Below, piece after piece: positions 1-7,201 of a stretch of DNA of 14,679 bases. The DNA lies in assembly GCA_046757565.1 (NCBI GenBank), contig JBHHYN010000071.1, positions 1 through 14,679 on the forward strand, written 5' to 3'. The position numbers were made by a program, and so were the translations under genes. The notes below the pieces were generated by a model, which searched no databases, had not been told where the DNA came from, and saw only the letters and a program-made list of their open reading frames with translations. The DNA comes from JBHHYN01 sp046757565 (GTDB lineage Bacteria; Pseudomonadota; Gammaproteobacteria; Eutrophobiales; Eutrophobiaceae). Numbering within the stretch: the stretch's first letter is position 1; every line of letters begins with the position of its first letter.

Positions 1-78
1 TTTTTATTCAAAAGTCTTTCTTGTTAACCCACAGATTCTGCTGAAGAGCCGTTTTTTATTAACGCTACCTGACATCCC

Positions 79-210
79 TCAAGGGGTGACAGATGAAGAT
101 GTTTTCCTGATTTTACCGAGTTGCTCTATAATGGCATTCGGATCGGCACCGGTATTAAGGTAATTAATCGGCATCTGTTTTTTTAGGACTGATCTTGAAT
201 ATTTCGTCAT
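79..210 (-). CDS. doubtful 43-residue small ORF divergent from the sigma factor gene
   Basis: A reverse ORF runs from an ATG at 210 to a TGA at 81-79 and encodes 43 residues, with a basic N-terminus and a C-terminal part (NTGADPNAIIEQLGKI) that reads like a real protein segment. The frame stays open further upstream into the antisense of the sigma gene, so openness alone means little. I see no convincing ribosome binding site before the ATG at 210 or before the internal ATG (residue 13). The opposite strand is also open from the left edge to a TAA at 161-163, without an obvious start. The rest of bases 1-238 shows no recognisable gene, only T-rich stretches around 52-58 and 178-184. Function unknown; it may be noise. 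Confidence 0.2.
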   Translation of the reverse strand: MTKYSRSVLKKQMPINYLNTGADPNAIIEQLGKIRKTSSSVTP

Positions 211-238
211 TAATAACGTCTTAATATAGAGAGGACCA

Positions 239-733
239 TTGGATATCGGTATGTTCCGGCAGCAACTGCTGGCGCAGTTGCCGCGGCTCAGACGGTTCGC
301 GCTGGGACATTGCCGATCCGTGGCGGATGCGGATGACCTGGTGCAGATGACTGTAGAGCGTGCCCTGTCCCGGTGGCGGCAATGGTCTGGAGAAGGCCCG
401 CTTGAGTACTGGTTGTTCAGCATCCTGAGAAATATCTGGCGGGACGAGGGGCGGCGATGGAAGCGCATGAGCGATGTCATCGTCGCTGCCGATGCAGAGA
501 ACAGTGTAGAGAGTGATAGTGAAACCAGTGTGTATTTGGATCAAATGCATCATTTAATTACCCGCTTGCCGGATGGGCAACGGGAAGCCCTGCTGCTGGT
601 CTGTGTGGAGGGTATGTCCTACAAGGAGACTGCGGCCGTACTGGATATTCCCGTCGGCACAGTGATGAGCCGGCTGGCCAGGGCCCGTGCAACCTTGATG
701 GAAATGTCCGGTGAGGTGAAAAATGTGTCCTGA
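239..733 (+). CDS. ECF (extracytoplasmic function) RNA polymerase sigma factor
   Basis: Encodes a 164-residue alternative sigma factor that would direct core RNA polymerase to a small regulon, probably in response to an envelope signal. Sigma region 2 spans about residues 10-75, with the ADADDLVQMTVERAL helix and the EYWLFSILRNIWRDEGRR segment. Region 4 spans about 105-155, with LPDGQREALLLVCVEGMSYKETAAVLDIPVGTVMSRLARAR (residues 110-150), the helix-turn-helix that reads the -35 element. Region 3 is absent, as is normal for ECF sigmas. The start is uncertain: the TTG at 239 lies 3 nt after a GAGGA motif (231-235), while the ATG at 251 lies 15 nt after it; either keeps the whole domain. The stop overlaps the anti-sigma start, so the two are cotranscribed and coupled. 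I could not identify a matching autoregulatory promoter upstream. Confidence 0.9.
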   Translation: MDIGMFRQQLLAQLPRLRRFALGHCRSVADADDLVQMTVERALSRWRQWSGEGPLEYWLFSILRNIWRDEGRRWKRMSDVIVAADAENSVESDSETSVYLDQMHHLITRLPDGQREALLLVCVEGMSYKETAAVLDIPVGTVMSRLARARATLMEMSGEVKNVS

Positions 734-1544
734 TGGCACGGGCGATCCTGAAATGATACTCGACGATGAGACCCTTGGGGCCTATGCGGATGGTGAGTTG
801 GATGGCACCAAAGCCAGACAGGTGGAAGCAGCGCTTTTATCGGATGCCGCCGCACGGGCGCGTCTGGAGGAGATTTACCGTGTCACCACCCTGGTGCGCG
901 CAGCATTGCACAGTCTGGCGGAACCCATCCCGCAACCGTTAATTGACTCTGTCCGGAATGCGGAACAGCAATCGTCACGCCCGGAAAAAGGCCTCTGGCC
1001 TTTACTCTGGACTCCCAGCTGGGGCCTTACACTGGGCTCCCTGGCCGCCGGTGCGGTTATCGGTATATCCGCTTTCGTCCTTCTGCAGACGCCTCCTGCT
1101 CCGGTCACCACCAATCCCCGGGGGGAGAACCTGTCCGCCATCCATGCCGGCTATTCGGATTTACTGAAAGGGAACCAACCGTCGGCGCTCGATATTCGCT
1201 CCAGCGACCCGGCGGAGCTGGAGAGCGTGATGCGGCAACTGTTCTCAGACAGGCAATATGTACCTGAATTGTCCCGTCGTGGTTATTCACTGGCGGGTGG
1301 GCGAACCTCTCCAGGTCCGGATGGCGAAACGTTCACCGTTATCTATCAGAAAGCACCCCAACGTACGTTAACCTATTCCATCCACAAGTCACAGGCCAGG
1401 AGCAGGGCTGTATCCCCCGCCAGGCATGGCAGCTCTTTGATTTCCTGGCAAAAAGGGGGTTATGAATATTCGTTATACGGGAACGAAAATCAGCGGGAAC
1501 TGGGTTCCATTGCCGTGGAGATCAGTGAGTCACCGTCAGAGTAG
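723..1544 (+). CDS. membrane anti-sigma factor (RsiW/COG5662-like)
   Basis: Encodes a 273-residue single-pass inner-membrane protein expected to hold the upstream ECF sigma factor inactive. The cytoplasmic N-terminus (residues 14-62) has the DDETLGAYADGELD start and charged helices typical of anti-sigma domains, but lacks the HxxxCxxC zinc motif of ZAS-type members. One hydrophobic segment at about 98-121 (GLTLGSLAAGAVIGISAFVL) is the membrane span. Residues 122-273 would be periplasmic, and the YVPELSRRGYSLAGGR segment near 178-193 is typical of the sensor part of this family. The ATG at 723 lies inside the sigma gene, 4 nt after GAGGTG (713-718), giving an 11-base overlap that suggests translational coupling; a second in-frame ATG at 753 is a less likely start. 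The TAG stop directly touches the metH stop on the other strand. The signal sensed is not evident. Confidence 0.85.
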   Translation: MCPDGTGDPEMILDDETLGAYADGELDGTKARQVEAALLSDAAARARLEEIYRVTTLVRAALHSLAEPIPQPLIDSVRNAEQQSSRPEKGLWPLLWTPSWGLTLGSLAAGAVIGISAFVLLQTPPAPVTTNPRGENLSAIHAGYSDLLKGNQPSALDIRSSDPAELESVMRQLFSDRQYVPELSRRGYSLAGGRTSPGPDGETFTVIYQKAPQRTLTYSIHKSQARSRAVSPARHGSSLISWQKGGYEYSLYGNENQRELGSIAVEISESPSE

Positions 1545-4500
1545 CTACGTATCCGGATCGTAACCCAGGTTGGGAGAAAGCCATTTCTCAACCTGTTTTA
1601 CATCCATGCTTTTTCTATGGGCGTAGTTTTTAATCTGGTCTTTATTAATTTTTCCCAAGCCAAAGTAGCGTGATTGCGGATGGGAGAAGTACAGGCCGCA
1701 GACTGCGGCAGCAGGAAACATGGCATACGACTCAGTCAAGGTGATGCCGGTGTTCTTTTCAACATCCAAAAGATCCCACAGTATTGTTTTTTCAGTATGA
1801 TCGGGGCAGGCAGGATAACCGGGGGCAGGGCGGATGCCCTGGTATTTTTCCGCTATCAGCGACGGATTATCCAATGACTCACCGGCGGCATAGCCCCAGA
1901 ATTCCTTGCGCACCCGTTCATGCATTCTTTCTGCAAAGGCCTCGGCCAGGCGATCCGCGAGTGCTTTCAGCATAATGGAGTTGTAGTCATCATGCTCTTT
2001 TTCAAACTGCTCCAGTTTATCTTCCATGCCGAATCCTGCTGCGGCAACAAAGGCCCCGATGTAGTCTTTGATGCCGGTCTCTTTCGGGGCAATGAAATCC
2101 GCCAGGGCGAAGTTCGGCTGGCCCGGTGGTTTTAGTGTTTGTTGCCGCAGGCTATGAAGCGTCGTCAATGAGCCATCACGCTTTTCACTGCTGTAGACTT
2201 CAATGTCATCATGGCCGATGGAATTTGCAGGAAATAGTCCCACTACCCCGCGCGCGCTGAACCATTTTTCCTGCACGATTTTGTCCAGCATGTGCCGGGC
2301 ATCGTCATACAGTTTTGTCGCGGCTTTTCCAACGGTTGCATCCGTCAGGATACGTGGAAATTTACCGGCCAGCTCCCAGGTCACGAAGAATGGCGTCCAG
2401 TCTATACATTGAACCAGTTCCTGCAACGGATACTCCACAAAGCAGTGTACGCCCGCTTGCCGCGGGATTGCCGGCCGGTAGTTTTCCCAATTATTCAACG
2501 CACGGTTGGCCCGCGCCTGTTCCAGTGTCAGCCATTCAGTTCTGCCCTGTTTGTCTTTATGGCGCTCGCGTACGTGGTCGTATTCTGTTCTGATTTCATT
2601 GGCGAGTTCTTCCCTCAACGGTGCGCTCAACAGACGCGTGGCGACACCTACTGCGCGTGAGGCGTCCTTGACATGAATGACGGTATGCTGGTAGCCGGGA
2701 TCAATCTTAACCGCTGTGTGGGCACGGGATGTGGTGGCGCCACCGATCATCAAGGGTATGGAAAAACCCTGGCGCTGCATCTCTTTGGCGACATGCACCA
2801 TTTCATCCAGCGACGGGGTGATGAGTCCGCTCAACCCGATTATATCGGCCTTTTGCTCACGCGCACAGTCCAGGATCTGTTGTGCAGGCGTCATGACGCC
2901 CAGGTCTATGACTTCGAAGTTGTTACATTGCAGGACGACACTGACGATATTTTTACCAATGTCATGGACATCGCCTTTCACGGTGGCCATGACAATTATG
3001 CCGTTGCTGTGTTTTTCTTCGCTGCCTTTGTCCGCCTCGATAAATGGCAGCAGATAGGCCACTGCCTTTTTCATGACTCGGGCGCTTTTCACTACCTGTG
3101 GCAGGAACATCTTGCCGGCGCCGAACAGATCACCAACCACATTCATGCCTGCCATGAGGGGTTCCTCGATCACCTGTAAGGGCCGATCGGCAGAGAGGCG
3201 CGCCTCTTCGGTATCTTCTTCAATATAATCGGCGATGCCTTTGACCAGGGCATGAACCAGGCGTTCGGAAACGCTGCCCTTGCGCCATTCCAGATCGGCT
3301 TTTTTTTCTTTTGCAGTGCCTGGCTTGACAGTTTCGGCGAATTCCACCAGACGGTCCGTCGCATCGTCCCGGCGGTTTAATAACACATCTTCAATTCGCT
3401 GCAGAAGTTCTTTCGGTACTTCATCGTAAATACCCAGTTGTCCGGCATTCACGATTCCCATATCCATACCGGCCTGAATACCGTGATAGAGAAAAGCGGT
3501 GTGCATTGCTTCGCGAACGGGGTTATTGCCGCGGAACGAGAATGAGACGTTGCTTAACCCGCCGCTGACCAGTGCGTGGGGCAGGTGTTGCTTGATCAAA
3601 CGGCAGGTATCGAAGTAGGAGATCGCATAATTAACATGCTCCTCCAGGCCGGTCGCAACGGTCAGGATATTTGGATCGAAGATAATATCTTCGGCCGGGA
3701 AGCCCACCTGGTTGACGAGAATGTCGTAGCAGCGTTTGCACACCTGAAAGCGGCGATCGGTGGTATCCGCCTGGCCCTGTTCGTCAAAGGCCATGACTAC
3801 CACGGCCGCTCCATAGCGGCGGATAAGTCTTGCACGCTCAACGAATTTTTCCTCACCCTCCTTCAGGCTGATGGAGTTCACAATTCCCTTGCCCTGTATG
3901 CAGCGTAAACCGGATTCTATGACCGACCATTTTGAGGAATCGATCATGATCGGTACCCGGCTGATGTCCGGTTCGCCGGCAATGAGGTTGAGGAAGTCAC
4001 GCATTAATATTTCGGATTCGAGCATCCCCTCGTCCATACAGATGTCGATGATCTGTGCACCGTTTTCCACCTGCTGGCGGGCGATCTCCAGCGCCTCCTC
4101 CAGGTTGTTTTCCCTGATCAGGCGCAGAAATTTGGGTGAACCGGCAACATTGGTCCGCTCTCCAACATTCACGAAATTGACTTGTGGTGTTATGTTGAAA
4201 GGTTCAAGGCCACTCAGGCGCATGTGGCGGGGCACATCGGGAATCACGCGGGGAGGCGCATCCAGCACCGCCTCACCGATTGCCCTGATGTGCGCCGGCG
4301 TAGTGCCGCAACAACCGCCGACGATGTTCAGAAAACCGGCTTGGGCAAACTCCCGCAGGACAGCAGCCATCTGTTCCGGCGACTCGTCATAGTCACCGAA
4401 CTCATTGGGCAACCCGGCATTGGGGTGGACGCTGACGAAGGTGTCTGCAATATTAGAAAGTTCTTCAATATATTCACGTAAATGCTTGGCGCCCAAGGCA

Positions 4501-5228
4501 CAATTTAAACCAACTGCAAGCGGGTTGGCGTGCCGTATGGAGTTCCAGAAGGCCTCGGTAGTCTGCCCGGTCAGGGTCCGGCCGGAGGTGTCCGTAATGG
4601 TGCCGGAAATGATGACGGGCACAGACATGGCATGCTCCGTAAAATAATAATCAATGGCAAACAGCGCGGCCTTGGCATTGAGGGTATCGAACACGGTCTC
4701 CACCAACAGGATATCGGCGCCACCATCCAGCAGTCCGCGAATGGCCTCCAGATAGGCATCTACCAGTTCCTGATAGCTGATGTTACGGAATCCAGGATTA
4801 TTGACATCGGGGGAGATAGAGGCCGTGCGATTGGTCGGGCCGAGCACACCCGCGACGAACCGCTGTTTATCGGGGGAATACTCATCACAAACACAACGGG
4901 CAATCGTTGCGCCTTCTTTATTGAGTTCATACACCACCTCCTGCATCCGGTAATCAGCCATGGCGACAGCAGTGGAGTTAAAGGTGTTGGTCTCGATAAT
5001 GTCGCAACCGCAATCGAGAAAGGCAGTATGGATGGAACGGACAATATCCGGACGCGTCAGGTTGAGCAGGTCATTATTCCCTTTGAGATCGCACGGGTGC
5101 TCCGCAAAGCGTTCGCCACGAAAATCCTTCTCTTCCAGTTTATAAGACTGGATCATGGTGCCCATGGCGCCGTCGAGTAGCAGGATGCGCTCCTTTAACA
5201 GGTTTTCAAGTAGAATGTGTTTGTCCAT
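1545..5228 (-). CDS. metH: cobalamin-dependent methionine synthase
   Basis: Transfers a methyl group from 5-methyltetrahydrofolate to homocysteine through enzyme-bound cobalamin, giving methionine in the cytoplasm. All four modules are present in order. The homocysteine domain (about 1-325) keeps the zinc cysteines C243 (GLNC) and C306-C307 (GGCCGTTPAHI). The pterin domain (about 350-610) includes NFVNVGERTN and MIDSSKWSVIESGL. The cobalamin cap and binding domains (about 645-870) carry GDVHDIG with the axial ligand H755. The reactivation domain (about 900-1227) has the SAM-binding RPAPGYPACPDH segment (1133-1144). Length is 1227 residues, the same as E. coli MetH. The ATG at 5228 has only a weak upstream GGA. 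The 153-bp gap to the upstream gene shows no riboswitch, and promoter motifs there are unconvincing, so it may be read with the two upstream SAM-enzyme genes. Confidence 0.98.
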   Translation of the reverse strand: MDKHILLENLLKERILLLDGAMGTMIQSYKLEEKDFRGERFAEHPCDLKGNNDLLNLTRPDIVRSIHTAFLDCGCDIIETNTFNSTAVAMADYRMQEVVYELNKEGATIARCVCDEYSPDKQRFVAGVLGPTNRTASISPDVNNPGFRNISYQELVDAYLEAIRGLLDGGADILLVETVFDTLNAKAALFAIDYYFTEHAMSVPVIISGTITDTSGRTLTGQTTEAFWNSIRHANPLAVGLNCALGAKHLREYIEELSNIADTFVSVHPNAGLPNEFGDYDESPEQMAAVLREFAQAGFLNIVGGCCGTTPAHIRAIGEAVLDAPPRVIPDVPRHMRLSGLEPFNITPQVNFVNVGERTNVAGSPKFLRLIRENNLEEALEIARQQVENGAQIIDICMDEGMLESEILMRDFLNLIAGEPDISRVPIMIDSSKWSVIESGLRCIQGKGIVNSISLKEGEEKFVERARLIRRYGAAVVVMAFDEQGQADTTDRRFQVCKRCYDILVNQVGFPAEDIIFDPNILTVATGLEEHVNYAISYFDTCRLIKQHLPHALVSGGLSNVSFSFRGNNPVREAMHTAFLYHGIQAGMDMGIVNAGQLGIYDEVPKELLQRIEDVLLNRRDDATDRLVEFAETVKPGTAKEKKADLEWRKGSVSERLVHALVKGIADYIEEDTEEARLSADRPLQVIEEPLMAGMNVVGDLFGAGKMFLPQVVKSARVMKKAVAYLLPFIEADKGSEEKHSNGIIVMATVKGDVHDIGKNIVSVVLQCNNFEVIDLGVMTPAQQILDCAREQKADIIGLSGLITPSLDEMVHVAKEMQRQGFSIPLMIGGATTSRAHTAVKIDPGYQHTVIHVKDASRAVGVATRLLSAPLREELANEIRTEYDHVRERHKDKQGRTEWLTLEQARANRALNNWENYRPAIPRQAGVHCFVEYPLQELVQCIDWTPFFVTWELAGKFPRILTDATVGKAATKLYDDARHMLDKIVQEKWFSARGVVGLFPANSIGHDDIEVYSSEKRDGSLTTLHSLRQQTLKPPGQPNFALADFIAPKETGIKDYIGAFVAAAGFGMEDKLEQFEKEHDDYNSIMLKALADRLAEAFAERMHERVRKEFWGYAAGESLDNPSLIAEKYQGIRPAPGYPACPDHTEKTILWDLLDVEKNTGITLTESYAMFPAAAVCGLYFSHPQSRYFGLGKINKDQIKNYAHRKSMDVKQVEKWLSPNLGYDPDT

Positions 5229-5381
5229 GCATTATCCAATCGTAATCGATCCGGCTGCTAGTCATATCGAACGGTAGAAAAACGGCTTATTGTAAGCTGG
5301 CAGGCCATGAATACGCCAATCGTGTCGTTCGGGAACAGGTGAGGTGGCCGCAGCCCGCTAGTGCGTCGAAGTTTTACCGAC

Positions 5382-6122
5382 TCAGCCTGCCGGTAAATTA
5401 TAGCCGTTCAAACGGCCCTGTTTCTTCAGTACTCGTATCCACAGTGCTAACAACATAGCGATGATGGCTATCACAGAAACTGTGGCCAGCAGGCCGTAAC
5501 GGTTGTTAACGCCTCCCCAGACAATATTTTCATACGAGAAGATGGCCAGGACAGTAATGATCCAGGTTAACATGGTTGTGTAATCCTTGCTGATCACCCG
5601 CCGCCAGTTAAAGTGCATGCCGCTGAATGTCGCCTTCAGTCCGCTGAGGCGGATCCACCAGCGGCTGACGCGATGGCAGTAGTCTGTATAGTCTTGTCCG
5701 AATTGCTCACGCAGAAACCGCTCTTCCGCTGTAACGATCGCATGGTAGGAGATAATAAAGAAACCGCCGCCCAGGAGATAGACCCACGGGTTGTTATGCA
5801 TCAGGAAGTAACCTGTGAGCATCAGCAGATTGCCTACATACAGGGGATTTCTGCAGTGCCTGAAAAGTCCCTCCGTGACCAGACTGTCGGCATGGATGCG
5901 TTTGTTGAGACCGCCGCGCTTGATGTAGGCGAGGCCAATCACCGCCGCCCGCAATGCCTGTCCGGCCATGACCACCAGTAGGCCGGCAAGATCCAGCCAG
6001 TGGTCGGTGCTTGCGCTGCCTGCCAGGGGCACCGGACGGAAACCCAGTAGCAATAGAATCATAACGGCAGGAAAGATCCCGTTGCGGTAGCGGAAAAGAA
6101 AGTTGCCGTAACAATTAAGCAC
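5382..6122 (-). CDS. isoprenylcysteine/phospholipid methyltransferase-family membrane protein
   Basis: Encodes a 246-residue integral membrane protein of the ICMT/PEMT superfamily, which uses SAM to methylate lipidic or prenylated substrates. The diagnostic SAM-site motifs are present: LFRHCRNPLYVGNLL (residues 86-100), then the E133-E134 pair in TAEERFLREQFGQDYTDY (131-148). Hydrophobic segments at about 15-31, 42-62, 95-130 and, after a C-terminal extension, 184-200 and 208-228 suggest five or six membrane passes. The start is GTG at 6122, because the NFLFRYRNGIFP opening is typical of the family; no strong ribosome binding site is visible. It lies 45 bp after the CmoA-like gene and 153 bp before metH on the same strand, so a shared transcript is plausible. 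Bacteria generally lack prenylated CaaX proteins, so the substrate is unknown; a membrane lipid or small amphiphile is more likely. Confidence 0.8.
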   Translation of the reverse strand: MLNCYGNFLFRYRNGIFPAVMILLLLGFRPVPLAGSASTDHWLDLAGLLVVMAGQALRAAVIGLAYIKRGGLNKRIHADSLVTEGLFRHCRNPLYVGNLLMLTGYFLMHNNPWVYLLGGGFFIISYHAIVTAEERFLREQFGQDYTDYCHRVSRWWIRLSGLKATFSGMHFNWRRVISKDYTTMLTWIITVLAIFSYENIVWGGVNNRYGLLATVSVIAIIAMLLALWIRVLKKQGRLNGYNLPAG

Positions 6123-6167
6123 TGGAGCGGATCCGGGTTCAGACGAGTTAAATCTGCTGCAAGCCGG

Positions 6168-6959
6168 TTACTTAACGGCAATCAGACCGGCGAAATTGTA
6201 CCAGCGAAAGAATTCCTCGACATGGCGAAAGCCGGCATCTTTCAGCAGCTTCTGGTTTTCCTCGTGATGATAGGGGATAAGAACGTTTTCCAGCGCCTCG
6301 CGTTTCTGCGAAATCTCGAGATCGGAATACCCCCGGCGGCGCTTGTAGTTGTAGTAGTAATCAATGAACAGACGGTTCAGCAAGCTGCTGGAACCCGTTA
6401 CTTTCTCAATCAATATGAGACAACCATCCTGGTGCAAACCCTCCAGCACACTTTTGATCATGCGTTCCCGGTACAAGGGGCGGACAAACTGCAGGGTCAA
6501 CAGCATGATGACCACAGAGCAGTTTTCTATATGGGGTGAATCATTCAGATCGACGTTGACAAGTTCGATGCTATGGGCTGCATGCCCCTGTTCGATTTTC
6601 ATGCGGGCCTTGTTCAGCATGTCGTCGGAATTGTCCAGCCCAATGAGATGCACGGCGCTGCTCACGGTTTTGTCCAGGGCGAGCAGTGTGGTGCCGGTGG
6701 CGCAGCCGATATCGTAAATATTGGTCCCGGGGACGGCGAAATCAGCAGCAAGTTCACAGGTCATGCGTTGCATCTCGGCATAAAATGGTACGGAACGGTT
6801 GACCATATCATCGAATACCGAAGCAGTTTCGGCGCTAAACTGAAAATCGGACGTCTCCTGGGGGGTATCGAATAATTGGTCAACAGCCGTTACCCCACTT
6901 TTTTTCCCCTCCTGGTTGAGCGGCTGGATCCTTGGCTTTGAGGGTTTGTTTTCGGACAT
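6168..6959 (-). CDS. CmoA-like SAM-dependent enzyme (carboxy-SAM synthase family paralogue)
   Basis: Encodes a 263-residue Rossmann-fold SAM enzyme closest to CmoA, which converts SAM and prephenate to carboxy-SAM for wobble-uridine modification in tRNA. Matches to CmoA include DDMVNRSVPFY (50-60), the SAM motif YDIGCATG (82-89), LDNS (108-111), TLQF (155-158), YSDLEISQKREALENV (211-226) and the C-terminal NFAGLIAVK. R220 aligns with E. coli CmoA R199, which contacts the carboxylate of carboxy-SAM. Two things differ: an extra N-terminal tail of about 25 polar residues, and YYYNYKRRR (201-209) where true CmoA has a conserved HHxFKRAN-type segment. No cmoB is in the window. It may therefore be a paralogue with another substrate rather than the housekeeping CmoA. 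The ATG at 6959 has a good GGAG 8 nt upstream. It is the first gene of a likely three-gene reverse-strand unit ending in metH. Confidence 0.75.
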   Translation of the reverse strand: MSENKPSKPRIQPLNQEGKKSGVTAVDQLFDTPQETSDFQFSAETASVFDDMVNRSVPFYAEMQRMTCELAADFAVPGTNIYDIGCATGTTLLALDKTVSSAVHLIGLDNSDDMLNKARMKIEQGHAAHSIELVNVDLNDSPHIENCSVVIMLLTLQFVRPLYRERMIKSVLEGLHQDGCLILIEKVTGSSSLLNRLFIDYYYNYKRRRGYSDLEISQKREALENVLIPYHHEENQKLLKDAGFRHVEEFFRWYNFAGLIAVK

Positions 6960-6991
6960 AGATATTTCTCCGGGGAACGCTACTCAACTAT

Positions 6992-6997
6992 ATTATA
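6992..6997 (-). promoter_or_regulatory. putative -10 element for the CmoA-like gene
   Basis: On the reverse strand a perfect TATAAT lies at 6997-6992, about 32 bases before the ATG at 6959, which would give a 5' leader of roughly 25 nt. The matching -35 region is only T-rich and not a good consensus, so an activator may be needed. It sits in the divergent region shared with the SQR gene. Confidence 0.45.
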
Positions 6998-7120
6998 TGT
7001 TTCACTGAATAGCAAAAAATAGATTAGGGAATTGTTCAGGAAAAACCGTAAGTTATAGCCTGATGCTCACATCGAAATTAATAAATACGGCATGGCAGCG
7101 TTTGTCCGGATGTGCATAAC

Positions 7121-7157
7121 TCTGAGTTCAGAAATTCCACTTTCAAGGGGTTATACT
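7121..7157 (+). promoter_or_regulatory. putative SQR promoter with an inverted repeat near -35
   Basis: A TATACT hexamer at 7152-7157 is a plausible -10 element about 45 bases before the SQR start. No good -35 hexamer lies 16-18 bases upstream. Instead the inverted repeat TCTGA-GT-TCAGA occupies 7121-7132, close to where the -35 box would be. A weak -35 plus a nearby dyad is the usual look of a regulated promoter, but the regulator is unknown. Confidence 0.35.
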
Positions 7158-7201
7158 TTGATGATGAAGAGATGTATGCATAATAAACTTGGGGAATAGA
7201 C

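Noticed and set aside
164..238. ECF-type autoregulated promoter before the sigma gene
   Set aside because: GGACT and two CGTC motifs are present, but spacings of 14 and 26 bases do not fit an ECF promoter, and sigma-70-like hexamers are 21 bases apart.
4530..5180. 216-codon forward ORF inside metH
   Set aside because: It is antisense to the strongly conserved homocysteine-binding domain of MetH and shows no family motif or start signal; the same holds for the other long forward frames between 1674 and 5145.
5229..5381. Possible SAM or cobalamin riboswitch before metH
   Set aside because: No B12 box, no GCAACGGTA-type block and no SAM-riboswitch pattern is present in the 153 bases; only weak promoter-like hexamers with poor spacing.
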